Origin: Hemerocallis citrina | Taxonomy: Eukaryota; Streptophyta; Magnoliopsida; Asparagales; Asphodelaceae | NCBI GenBank assembly: GCA_017893485.1 | Contig: CM030358.1 | Coordinates: 251,947,228 to 252,011,227 of the forward strand | Direction: 5' to 3' | DNA: 64,000 nucleotides | In this document: piece after piece, positions 32,657 through 42,702 of the stretch | How the letters are laid out: each line of letters opens with the position of its first letter | How positions within the stretch are numbered: position 1 is the first letter of the stretch | Translations under genes and position numbers: made by a program | Notes under the pieces: generated by a model | Seen by the model: only the letters and a program-made list of their open reading frames with translations | Databases searched by the model: none | Told to the model about the DNA's origin: nothing

Positions 32657-33956
32657 TCAATCGTCATCTCCAAATTCATTCCATATGTGCTCCACCAAAT
32701 CTTGTCTTAGTGCATGATGTTTTTGTCTATCACGTAGTTGGACATTTCGTGCAAACCTGTTTGCACTTGTGATACTTGGAGTTCTGTTTGGTATGCTGAA
32801 GCTAGAGTCTACACTTTGATCATACCCAAAATCTTGAAGCTCTTCTTCTCGTTCGTCCTCAACTATCATATTGTGTAAAATAATACATGTTTTCATTATA
32901 TAAGATAGACTGTCAGGATCTCAAAACCGTGCCAGACCTCTTACTATCGCGAATCTTGCCTGTAACACCCCAAATGCACGTTCAACATCTTTTCTTGCTG
33001 CTTCCTGCATTTGTGAAAATTTCCTCTTCTTTTGCGTATCTAGTGCGGAGTATGTTTTAACTATAGTGGCCAAGGGAGGGTATATACCATCGCCTAAATA
33101 GTATCCCATGTCGTAGTTGTTATTGTTTACAGTGAAATTTACTGGTGGGGCACAACCATCAAGTAGATCATTAAATAATGTGGACCGATTGAGTACATTC
33201 AAATCATTATTGCATCCTAGAATTCCGAAAAAAGAATGCCAAAACCAAGGGTCATACGATGCCACTGCCTCGAGAATAATGGTAGGCTCCCGAACGTGAC
33301 CGGTATACTGTCCGTGCCAGGCTACCGGACAATTTTTCCAAGTCCAATGCATGCAATCAACACTACCTAACATTCCTCGAAATCCGCGAGATTTATTTTC
33401 TTCAAGAAGTCTTTGAATATCAGCGGCATTTGGAGTACGCAAATATTGAGGTCCAAAGAAATTCACAATTGCGACACAAAACCGTCGCACTGTTTTCAAA
33501 ACTGTAGTTTCCCCGATTCGTACATACTCATCTACTGAATCGGCTGATGAACCATACGCCAAACACCTAATTGCTGCTTGTAATTTTTTGATGTGAGGAT
33601 AAACCTACAACTCGCGCTGCATCCTGTCGTTGCAGAAAGAATTGATCGTAGCTAACGGTCGCTTCCAAAATTCGGTTGAATAACGTTCGATGCATACGGA
33701 ATCGACGTCGGAATAGGTGGTCGCCGTAAATGGGATTATCGGCAAAATAATCTTTCATCAGACGTCTATCCCCTTCTTCTCTTTGACGGCGAATATATCT
33801 GCGTCGAGTAACTTGTCGGCTTTGTAGAATAGCTGCCGAGAACAATTGTAGGTTGTTCTGAACGCGTCTCGCTATCATGAATTCTTCCTCATCATTTTCA
33901 TCAGAAGAAGTAGATGATGATGAAGAAGTGAAATGAGCCATTGGTAGAGCAGACAC
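32657..33956 (-). pseudogene. PIF/Harbinger DDE transposase
   Basis: Starts at 33956 with a Ser/acidic N-terminus, then a helical region. The DDE nuclease domain (DDE_Tnp_4 type) has Asp in GSVDCMHW, Asp in YYLGDGIYPP and Glu in DVERAFGVLQ; all three are present. Length is about 430 codons, usual for the family. Two lesions: a one-base insertion near 33578-33580, which changes frame before AIRCLAYG, and a TGA at 32921-32923 where relatives have Trp (ARF-W-D). The C-terminus (KTCIILHNMIVEDER) is intact. Convergent with ORF1. Confidence 0.92.
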
Positions 33957-34499
33957 TTAGATATGAGTTTACAGTGAATTTGTAGAGATTTTGGTAGATG
34001 GGGGTGAGAATGATAGAGTCGGAATAGGTGCTTGAAGACATATATATAGAATAAGAATTAAATGCCTCTTCATTAACCGAAACGACGTTGGCTCTTCAAA
34101 ATATGTTGCCTCTTCAAACAAGTCATAATTAGGTTGATTAAGTAGGTTGGTAGAGTAGGATGGAATCAATTCATAATAAAACAATTCACTTTTGATTGAG
34201 TAGGTTGGTAGAGTAGGATGGAATCAATTCATAAAAAAACAAATCACTTTTATCTTTGGTCGGATTTTTAGTATGTTGGTAGATTGGTTAAGGAATCATG
34301 ATAAGAATCAACCAATAGTACCCAGACAAAATAAATCAATTCACCCATCAAATCTTAGCAAAAGTAATATTTGTTTAGAAAACATTTCACATCAATGTCT
34401 AAGATTGTTATTGTAGGTTACCCAAAAGTCCTTGGAACATAATACGACAAATTGTTACTGATTGTTGTTTACAAATTATTTCATCTTAGATACAATAAT
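33957..34499. other. Intergenic spacer of Harbinger between transposase and PMD gene
   Basis: AT-rich, with a direct repeat of TTGATTAAGTAGGTTGGTAG-like sequence (about 34134-34225). It should contain the transposase promoter (minus strand) and the 3' flank of the PMD gene. No gene is seen. Confidence 0.5.
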
Positions 34500-36575
34500 T
34501 TATTCCATGCTATCAAACTGGGTGTTTGGTACAAAATCAGGTGTTGAATTCTGTCGTGAAGATTCTGGTCGTTCCATAGAAACACTTCGCCTGGTAGAAA
34601 CACTTCTCCTTGGAGCAGGAATTGATTCTCTTAACACTGTGTGGTTCAGGATGAATCGTCTTAAGATCGTATCATTATAAGTCAACTCGAGGTAGCGTTG
34701 GTATAAATCCTCCTGTCAATCGTAATGTCATATTTTAACTATCACTAAATTGAAATACATCAATAGAAAAGTAAGAATGACATACTCACATATAACAGTG
34801 CATCGCGTGGTAGAAAAGAAACAGATCCCTCTTCAACATTCCTCGTAACTGTTCCACCAGAATAAAGTGGTACCTCTACTACGCAATCTAGGCATTCAGG
34901 AAGATCGCGTCTTGGAGCATGCGCAATATACTCGGTCGGTGCCCAATTAGAAGGAGGTGGGAATGGCAATTGAATATTAGGATCAGTTATGCTAGCTGGA
35001 CCAATGAATCGATATTTGTAGCATGTGATAGAGTCGGCATTATAGCACCTATTGATACTGTTGCCCAATACTTATCGTATACACTTTGTGGTACATTCCG
35101 GACTAATACTGATGCGTCAATAGGTGGATAGAAATCATCAGCCGATACACGAGGCATGGAAGGTGGTGGGTCAACTGGGATACATATAATTCCCGTAAAT
35201 TGGCGATAACAACGATCACCAAGGTACCATACACCCTACAAATGAAATCATATATTTAAAATTTAATAAATGATACTTTAAGTACTAAATGTGTGGAACT
35301 ACAAAGTTTTTAATAAACAGTAAGAAATGTATCTAATAATACCTACGAGGCATACTGAAAGATAACTCGGTGCCGAGACAATAAGTGCGCAAACCCATTA
35401 ATACCCACATATTCGTGGGACGATCTGGAATAAGGCTGCCAGATAATAGATGCAGAGGACCGCATCTCCAATTGATGTCTGGCAATGGAAATATTATACC
35501 GAACTTGGTCTGTTATATTTGTGTCCAATTCATCTTTGTTCCATCGTGTAATTCTTGGCCATTTATCTACGATATGTTCCGTTTGTACAGTAATTGGAGC
35601 ACAAATATTTGTGTATTCATACGCCCAATACTAAATAAGAAAATCATCTATTAGTTTACAAACAAATATTTCAAAACTTGTTTCTATTACTTTTTTTTAA
35701 AAAAAAGTTATAAATTTTAAGTGTTTACCTCTAGTACTTGCCATGGCCCTGTTAAAAGACTTCACTTTTAGTCTGCTACAGGAATCTAGAGACATATATA
35801 GCAGTGCCATTGCTTGACCACCCCAATCGTATGTACCCACTTTTTCAAGATCTTTTATTGCTGCAAGCCAACCAGATCTTATAACGCAAGCAGCATTAGA
35901 GAAAAGAAACTCACAGAGGAAGAACATGATGAATGCTCTAGCAATCTTCAAGGCTAGAAGGTTATCCTCTTGACCTGCCTCGATTATACTCATATGGAAA
36001 TACTACTTAAGAAAAGATGAGCGTATTCCTTGTCCTTTCCAATCAGCTGCAGTGATCTCTGGAAAAACTCGATCCTGTACAACCTCGAAGGGATAAATAT
36101 CATCATTACAAGGCGGTACTTCACCCGACCAGATAGATATCCCCGTTAGCATTGTCCAATCTAACGGGGTAAAGCCCAACTCACAGCACGGTAGGTGAAA
36201 TGTGTGTGTGGTATCCCACCATCTCTCAATCAAAGCCTCTACAAGCTTCATCGATGATTTCTCTGTATTAATTGTCAGCAGACGCTGCCACCCCGTTTGA
36301 TCGATTATTTGTTTCATAGCTGGAATAAGAGAACATCGCTTGTATGCTTTGATTGGACCACTCCAATTTCCTCTGAAATTGCAAAATCCACCAGCAGGCT
36401 GCTCGGTAATATATTGATGCACATGTCTGCTATCATCAACCAGCCTTTTCCACATACTTGGATCGGCAAAATCATTTGATTCGGAGATTGGCTCAACCTC
36501 CGTACTTGTGCTACCATGATCCGATCCGCTTCGAAGAGTAGATTTTATTCTGCCAATATATCTTTGGATCGACAT
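34500..36575 (-). pseudogene. Plant mobile domain (PMD) gene carried by the Harbinger
   Basis: A multi-exon gene with the PMD fold seen in MAIN/MAIL1 and phosphatase-7 long-form-like proteins: WWDTTHTFHLPCCELGFTPLDW followed by TMLTGI, then YDWGGQAMALLY, WAYEYTN and a C-terminal LGDRCYRQF region. The start at 36573-36575 follows an A-run. Predicted exons: 36575-35729 (with an in-frame TAG at 36003-36005), 35630 to about 35342, 35235-34790 and 34712-34500; introns show GT...AG ends (for example 34713-34789 and 35631-35728). Frameshifts lie near 35755 and about 35050. PMD proteins of the host act in transposon silencing; a role in this element is unknown. Confidence 0.8.
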
Positions 36576-36854
36576 TTTTTTTTGAAGTGGAAGAATTAAG
36601 AATTGAAGAATAGATGAAAGACCGAGAGTAGGAGAATATTTTTTGCTTGAAGAATAAATGAATGGCCGAGAGTAAGAGGAGGAATTTTGATTGAAGGATT
36701 TCACTTGAACCACTTCAATTTAAATAGGCAGCGGAGTGGATTAGAAACAAGGGGTTAAATAGGCAGTGGATTAGAACCAAGGGTATCCTAGTAATTAACC
36801 TATCAATTATAAGACAAAAACACCCAAATAAATAAATTAAAAAATCCCAAACCA

Positions 36855-37170
36855 ACTCAGACGGAAGAACAACTTCCAGCTGAGTGGTTTTTCTTAAAAA
36901 AAAAAAAAAAACACTCAGACGGAAGTTCTTCTTCCGGCGGAGGATTATTTTTTAAAATAAAAAAAATTAAAACCCCAGACGGAAGAGATCTTCCGGCTGG
37001 TTTTTTTTTTAAAAAAAATTAAATTAAAATTATCTGAGACGGAGGATCTTCTACCGTTTGAGAAATTTTTTTTTTCTTTATCAAATGGAACTTCTTCTTC
37101 CGTCCAGGCAGTTTACGTAATAAAAATTTTTATTTTTTTAATAGACGGAGGATGTTATTCCGTCTATATT
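36855..37170. repeat. Subterminal palindrome array, right end of Harbinger
   Basis: Six imperfect palindromes of the GACGGAAG...CTTCCGTC type at about 36858, 36917, 36976, 37038, 37087 and 37143. They are more diverged than those at the left end, with several CCGGC or CAGC variants in the right half. Confidence 0.8.
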
Positions 37171-37285
37171 ATTTAAATATTTTTTTTTTGCAAATTATAC
37201 CTTTTACCATAGTGGCGAAAGCGATTATTTTCTAAAAGCAAATATCCAAATAGCTCAAATATAGCATGAACCATAGTGGATGCTC

Positions 37286-37288
37286 TAA
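37286..37288. repeat. Right TSD of Harbinger (TAA)
   Basis: Matches 30687-30689. Confidence 0.85.
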
Positions 37289-37294
37289 TGATAC

Positions 37295-37369
37295 CTTATT
37301 TTCATTCTCCCAAAGATCATATATTTTCAGAGAGTCACCTAGAACACTGTCATATAGAGATTGCCCACG
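37295..37369 (-). CDS. Candidate isolated host exon (75 bp)
   Basis: On the minus strand a 25-codon fully open segment is bounded by TTAATCTTACAG before it and by AAG/GTATCA after it, both good plant splice sites. The predicted peptide (RGQSLYDSVLGDSLKIYDLW and a few more residues) is non-repetitive and gene-like. The Harbinger lies in the downstream intron, 7 bp from the donor. I do not recognise the family. It could be an exon of a real host gene running leftward, or a chance open segment. Confidence 0.35.
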
Positions 37370-37372
37370 CTG

Positions 37373-38435
37373 TAAGATTAAAATAGCAAATAAACAAAAA
37401 TAGTATAATTACTATCTTCTATTCTTTACTAGAATTGGGAGGGACAAATAAATAAAGGGAAATTTAGTAGAATGGGGAGGGGCAAATAAATAAAGGGATA
37501 TTTGCCCTTCTGAACGTATAATCTCAAACAACTGAATGCAAATGGATAGCTCCACTGAAATCAAAAAGTAATTGCTTACCTCTATGTAGGACATGCTATT
37601 TAAAATATAAAAAAAGGAACGAACATGCAACAGCCCCAACAAATATAAGAAAATAGCCTGAACCCTAGTGGGTGGCTAATTATGTGATCTACATATCTTT
37701 AATTTTATTTTAGAAAAATATAAGATTTTTAGTTTATTTATATAATTTTAAAATATGATTTTTCAATGATTTAGAGTGGAGAAAAAACTGACTATATTCA
37801 TGGAATGTTGAAGAAAAATTGAGAGCGGGTGTTTGTTGGAAATGAAACATGACAAAAAAATTAGAGAGGGGATATTTCTAATGACCAAAATGTCATTTTT
37901 CATATTTAATCAATTCTATTATTTTATGAAAGATATATTAATGGATCCAACAACTAAGAGCAGATGTAAGGTAGTTCAGAATAAAGTTGGTAAGTTATGG
38001 TAGTTGGGAGTTTGCACTATAAAAATATTTTTGAAAATAAGTTCAAAAAAAAAGTAGTTTGGTTGGATATAATTTTATTATAGTATAGAATAGAGAGAAG
38101 AGAAAAAAATTTCAAAAAGTAGTAAAAAATAATTGTGGAGTAGGTAGGTTTTTTTTTATTGGATAATGTGAAAAGAGAGAAAAGACGAATCAATTTAAAA
38201 CCCCATGGATAGTGTTTCTCATCTATTTTCTCTAATTTTGATTGGAAAACAAAATAGGCAAAATCAGCTACACTAATATAGCGGGGAAACCAAATTCAAC
38301 ATCTTTTTACTCATAAACAAAGCTATTAACAGTGCACTTCCATCAAATTTGTTTTCCTACAGTAACCTTTTGGCCAAACAAACCACCCCTTAGGTGTTCT
38401 TATAACTTTTAGATTCCTTCGGTTGTTTGGCTAAC
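37373..38435. other. AT-rich sequence without a recognisable gene
   Basis: Includes a short tandem similarity around 37436-37500 (AAATAAATAAAGGGA twice) and further splice-site-like signals near 37585 on the minus strand (ATAGAG/GTAAGC). No convincing coding sequence. Confidence 0.4.
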
Positions 38436-38632
38436 CAGGGCCGGCCCTGAGTTCCCGGGGGCCCTAGGCGAACTTCCGAAATGGGGCCCCTAATAACATA
38501 TATAATTTTTTTACGCGCAAAATACATACCTATATTTACAAGGGAAGTTCAAATTTGGGGTCCTTAAAATCGCGAAATCTCCGAAGACCCAAGGCAGCTG
38601 CCTTACTCGCCTCTAGAGTAGGGCCGGCCCTG
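38436..38632. mobile_element. hAT-like MITE, copy 1 (197 bp)
   Basis: Both ends are CAGGGCCGGCCCTG or its near copy (GTAGGGCCGGCCCTG), so the termini are themselves palindromic. The flanks TGGCTAAC and CGGCTAAC match in 7 of 8 bases, fitting the 8-bp duplication of hAT elements. A second copy lies at 58050-58241. Confidence 0.85.
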
Positions 38633-38879
38633 CGGCTAACTTAGGGGGTCTTGTTTGGGATCCATCGGAAAAGAAACAACAGACGGGATGCTCATTATTT
38701 AATTTCTTTTACGATGCTGGCGTACTTAATTTGTGATCCTCTAGAGAGGTTATTTAGGATTCATTGCACATGCATGTGCTTTTCTCGAACATTGGGAATC
38801 ATAATATAGATTGACCATTTTTGAAAGGTTTTTTTAATAAAAATTGCCACGACTAGTCGAATTAAAAAAAAAAGGCAAA

Positions 38880-39235
38880 ATTTAAAAAAAGTACACAAAA
38901 TTTTGGACCAGTTTAAAAAAAATATACAATTTTTTTTTTAAAAAAAGACACAATATTTAAATAAGGTCCACTGGGTTAATTAGGGTTAGGGTTAGGGTTA
39001 GTTCGGTGGGATGTTATTTAAACATATAATTGGTTAAGTGATGTTTTTTTAAACACAAATAAAAGATGAATGTGATTTTTTTAAACACATATGAAAGATG
39101 AAAGTAATTTTTTTAAACCCTACCCTAACCCTAAGCCTAACTAACCCAGTGGACCTTATTTAAACATTGTTTCCTTTTTATAAAAAAAAACTTTTGTGTA
39201 CCTTTTTTAAACTGACCCGAAACTTAAAAAAAAGT
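38880..39235. mobile_element. Foldback element with internal TTAGGG repeats
   Basis: The left arm (about 38880-39000) and right arm (about 39110-39235) are inverted copies sharing GTACACAAAA, CAGTTTAAAAAA and TTTAAATAAGGTCCACTGGG. The inner edge of the left arm has (TTAGGG)3-like repeats and the right arm the complement. The centre holds duplicated TTTTTTTAAACACA/AAAGATGAA units. The exact ends and duplication are unclear. Confidence 0.65.
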
Positions 39236-40091
39236 ATAATTAATCTTGGAGCCAATATTTATACTACAGAGATGGTCGGTGTTGCCACCAAGCATGACTC
39301 TCCATCGAGAAAATGATATATACTTGTACTCTGATCGTGTTTGGGTAAGTGCCAAATCTCATAGAGACCGTTCCCCCTCAAGTTTTTGATTTGAAATGCT
39401 ATGATACATATCAATCACAACTCAAGAGAGATAACGTACCGTATAGAAAGACGGTGGTTCATCCCTTGAAGACAAAAGAGATGAAACATCCATCTTCCAA
39501 TTAAGTAACCTTTGACTGTGCCTCCCTTTGCTGCAAACCTCTGAGATTTTGTAACCCCTGTTTTTTCAAAAATATATTTTCTGTGTATTTTCGGCATTTC
39601 TAATTTTTGTAAATTAGTTTTCCACTTTCGAACTATTTTTATTAAAATGTATTATTGGATCTTCTATTAAAATCTACTTTTGATCAATAATTTTTGCTGT
39701 AACTATTTTTCTATGATTTTTGTATTGTAAGACAATTCTTATTATTGTTATTATTACTTTTATTATTACTAATACTATTATTTTTAGTACTATTACCATT
39801 TTTATCAATTTTCCTAATATTGTTATTGTTCTCAGTATTATTATTATTATTACTGATATTTTTCAAAAAAATCCTAATTGTATATTTTGATTGGTTATTA
39901 TATTTTTCTAATACCCTATAATCTATCAAACCCATTAACCCAATAATAACCCATATAACCTCTAACCCATTTACCCTGTTACACCCTACCTGAAACCCCA
40001 TCAACCCATTTTATCCCTCCTACCCATTATCACTTTTCCCCAACCCGAAACCCGTTACCCATCTGCTTATTACCCTGTTCATTATTCCCCT
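39236..40091. other. AT-rich sequence; degenerate (ATT)n and AACCCAT repeats
   Basis: 39236-39600 has no recognisable gene. 39720-39860 is a degenerate ATT/TTA trinucleotide tract. 39920-40080 repeats AACCCATTA-like motifs. A 97-codon minus-strand frame over the tract is Asn-rich and spurious. Confidence 0.6.
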
Positions 40092-40100
40092 ATATATATA
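40092..40100. repeat. Left 9-bp TSD of MULE-1 (ATATATATA)
   Basis: Matches 45776-45784. Nine-base duplications are typical of Mutator-like elements, though this one is low-complexity. Confidence 0.75.
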
Positions 40101-40484
40101 GAAAAATTTGCCGTACTGCCCTTTTTTTTGAAAATAATTAGTGACTTGTCCCTACTTTCCAAAACAATTAGCGATATGCCCTTGTTTAGAACACGTCAGC
40201 AACAAACGTTATTGGGAAAAACGGCATAAGTTATTTCAATGCCGTTCTTCTCAATAACGGCATCTCTTTTAAAAAAAATTGTCGTGCCGTTATTGGGAAT
40301 AACGGCATAGCTTATTTTTGTCTAAAGATCGTACAATATCAATTGTGAATCGAGAGAGAATTGCAAATTGAAAATAAATGATGCCGTTCTCTTAAAGAAC
40401 GACATAGATTATACTGATGCCGTTATTGTGAAGAACGGCATCAGTTATAATCGTTTTGTACAGCTTCCTATAATCGAAAAACCC
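40101..40484 (+). repeat. Left terminal inverted repeat of MULE-1
   Basis: About 384 bp, matching 45392-45775 in reverse with scattered differences. Contains repeated inverted pairs of AACGGCAT and ATGCCGTT, flanking TTATT/AATAA (for example 40219-40268, 40289-40308, 40382-40442). Confidence 0.9.
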
Positions 40485-41100
40485 TTCTTCTTCCCTCTTA
40501 TCCCTTGTGATTGTTTCCTTTTCCATTCCGACTCCGAAATCCGTAAACCCCAAAAAAAAAATCCTAAAATCCCAAGTATTTAATTGATTTGTACTTAGAG
40601 TCTACTCTTCAATCTTTCATTGAGAGTGCCAAATCAATCCGAATCTAAAATTATTGTAAGTTTCCAAAAACCCTAATTTTTTTTGGAAAAGTTGATTTTG
40701 ATAGTATGATAGATGCGTGCATTGGTAGTATAGTACAAGTGATGTAGATTTGTATTATTTAAGTAGTAATTTTGGAAATAATATTATGGATTCTTAGTGA
40801 TATAGGGTTTACAAAATGTTGAATTGTTGAGAAAGGTGGAATTGTTCAAGTTGTTAGGAAAACAAAGAATATCGGGAGATACTTTGGGGGGGGGGGGGGG
40901 GGGGGGGGGGTTCGTTGTCATTATGATGATTGCAAGTAGTTCGAAATTCATACTTAGTTTATAAAATCTATTTTTTTACAATGTTATAAATGATTCGGAT
41001 TTGAGGAATAACGAGTTTGTGATGAATTATACTTAGTTTATTTTCAAAATTCTTTTTCTAAAATTGTTGTATATTAGTATTTGTTATTGTTGACAGGCCA
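40485..41100. other. MULE-1 leader before the PMD gene, with a G25 run
   Basis: Non-coding sequence between the TIR and the PMD gene, AT-rich apart from an uninterrupted run of 25 G at 40886-40910. It may contain a 5' leader intron ending TTGTTGACAG just before the start at 41101. Confidence 0.55.
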
Positions 41101-42702
41101 ATGGATCCTACACAACCATCTTCTTCCCATGGTGTTGGTACTTCTTCTAGTTCTTCGTATGGACCACGAGGACATCCGGGTCCAATAGATCCTACCGTTC
41201 TATATCTGCAAGAAGACCACAGATCACAGGTCGTTTGGACAGGAGATGTAGAGAAGATGAGTTTCCGAATACACACCATAATGCTGACGATCCCCCGTAT
41301 TGAAAATTACTTGGTTAGCAGCGAATTCTACGGGATGTCAAAGCTGGCGTAAATCAAGTGTGACCACGCCCACTTACCGCACTTTTGGAGCGATGGAGGC
41401 CGGGGACACACACTGTTTCACTTACCGATTGGAGAGATGACGGTCACCCTACAAGATGTAGCCATGATTGCGGGTCTTCCAATTGATGGGGTGGCCAACA
41501 CCGGCAACTTGATTTTCAACAAGGTAGCATTGGTACGAGATTATCTTGGCTTGGGGGTGCCTAAAGAGGACCATGGAATATTCGTTGGGGAATCCATTAG
41601 ACGTTCATACCTTGACGATCAGTTCACTAATCGATTGCCAGACGTGCCGACGGACATCCAACTCCAGAAATATACCCACACTTACCTATTGTCGATGATT
41701 AGAGGGATTCTATTTCCTAACTCTTCAGGTGATGTAGTGCACCTCATGTACCTTCCACTCATTGCTGACCTGCAGACAGCAGGCTAATATAGTTGGGGAA
41801 GTGCGGCTCTGGCCTTCCTCTACCGTGCTCTCTATAACTGTTCGATGGGGTCGATCCAAATGACCGGACCGATGTCTATCTTGCAAATATGGTATTGGGA
41901 TCGAATACACCTCGGCCGATCCCATATCACGGTACTATCAGAAAGTTGGAGAGTACTACAGGAAAATCTTGTGCTGAGAGCTCCTCTCGGTGCCTACTGG
42001 GCAGGGAAGCGTACATGGAGGGATAACCCACGTGGTGTCTTCACCTATTACAAGGATGAACTTGATCAGTTGAGGGAAGAGTTCGTCAATTGGACCCCGT
42101 ACACAGATGATAGGCTGCAATGTCTACCACCCATTTGCACTGCCAATAATCAGTTGTGGTTGACATTAGCTCCACTTGTAAACTTCTCAGTTGTGGAGTT
42201 TTATTATCCCGTCCGTGTTCTTCGCCAATTCAATGCACAACAGCCCATCCCCGTAAACTTATTGTTCGGCCGTAGACTTCACAACATCACGGGTCAAGGT
42301 CGTTTACCAAATATGGATTGGGCCGATCATCACCGTGCTCATGTAGGATGTTGGAATGAGCGGAGGTACGAGTTGGTAGTAGAGGGTATTGTACAGCCGT
42401 ATGATAGGTCAATGCAAACAGCTTATATGGCATGGTACCGTCGCATCACAAGGTTGTATGTTGCGCCAAAAACGGATCTTCCTGCGGGTATCCAACAACC
42501 GATACCCGCGCACCAAGTTGAACCACCACCCGCACATTCATCATTGCAATCCATGTATCAACCAAAAGCTTCATCATACCGTCTAATGTTAAATTATTTT
42601 GTTTGGTCAATTACATTTATTTCGATGAATTTTACTTATGCATCTTTAATTATGTCTAATTTGGTTTACTATTATAGATCGACAACACATGGGACATGGT
42701 GA
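41101..42702 (+). pseudogene. PMD (plant mobile domain) gene of MULE-1
   Basis: A Ser/Pro-rich start is followed by the PMD: HTLFHLPIGEMTVTLQDVAMIAGLPIDG, then the YSWGSAALAFLYRALYN block, IWYWDRI, and a C-terminal region with NMDWADHHRAHVGCWNERR and a WYRRIT motif. TAA stops at 41350-41352 and about 41785-41787 interrupt it; each would be explained by CAA to TAA. Another shift separates the first block from the second (near 41400). It resembles the MAIL1 or phosphatase-7 long-form group. Tail-to-tail overlap with the transposase, about 57 bp. Confidence 0.85.

Larger units (their letters stand above)
30690..37285. mobile_element. PIF/Harbinger DNA transposon with an extra PMD gene (6,596 bp)
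   Basis: Terminal inverted repeats GAGCATCCGCTATGG (left) and GAGCATCCACTATGG (right, reverse strand) are flanked by TAA. The element carries the two standard genes of the superfamily, a Myb-like ORF1 (plus, 31384-32300) and a DDE transposase (minus, 32657-33956), plus a third gene for a plant mobile domain protein (minus, 34500-36575). Arrays of palindromes lie near both ends. Each gene has at least one stop or frameshift, so this copy is inactive, but the ends are intact and could be mobilised in trans. Confidence 0.93.

Noticed and set aside
35010..35110. Second retrotransposon inside the Harbinger
   Set aside because: The frame changes here are explained by single-base lesions and introns of the PMD gene; no LTR, TIR or TSD is present.
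38975..39002. Interstitial telomere
   Set aside because: Only about three TTAGGG units, embedded in the arm of a foldback element with the complement in the other arm.
39711..40004. Asn-rich minus-strand frame
   Set aside because: Arises from the degenerate ATT tract.
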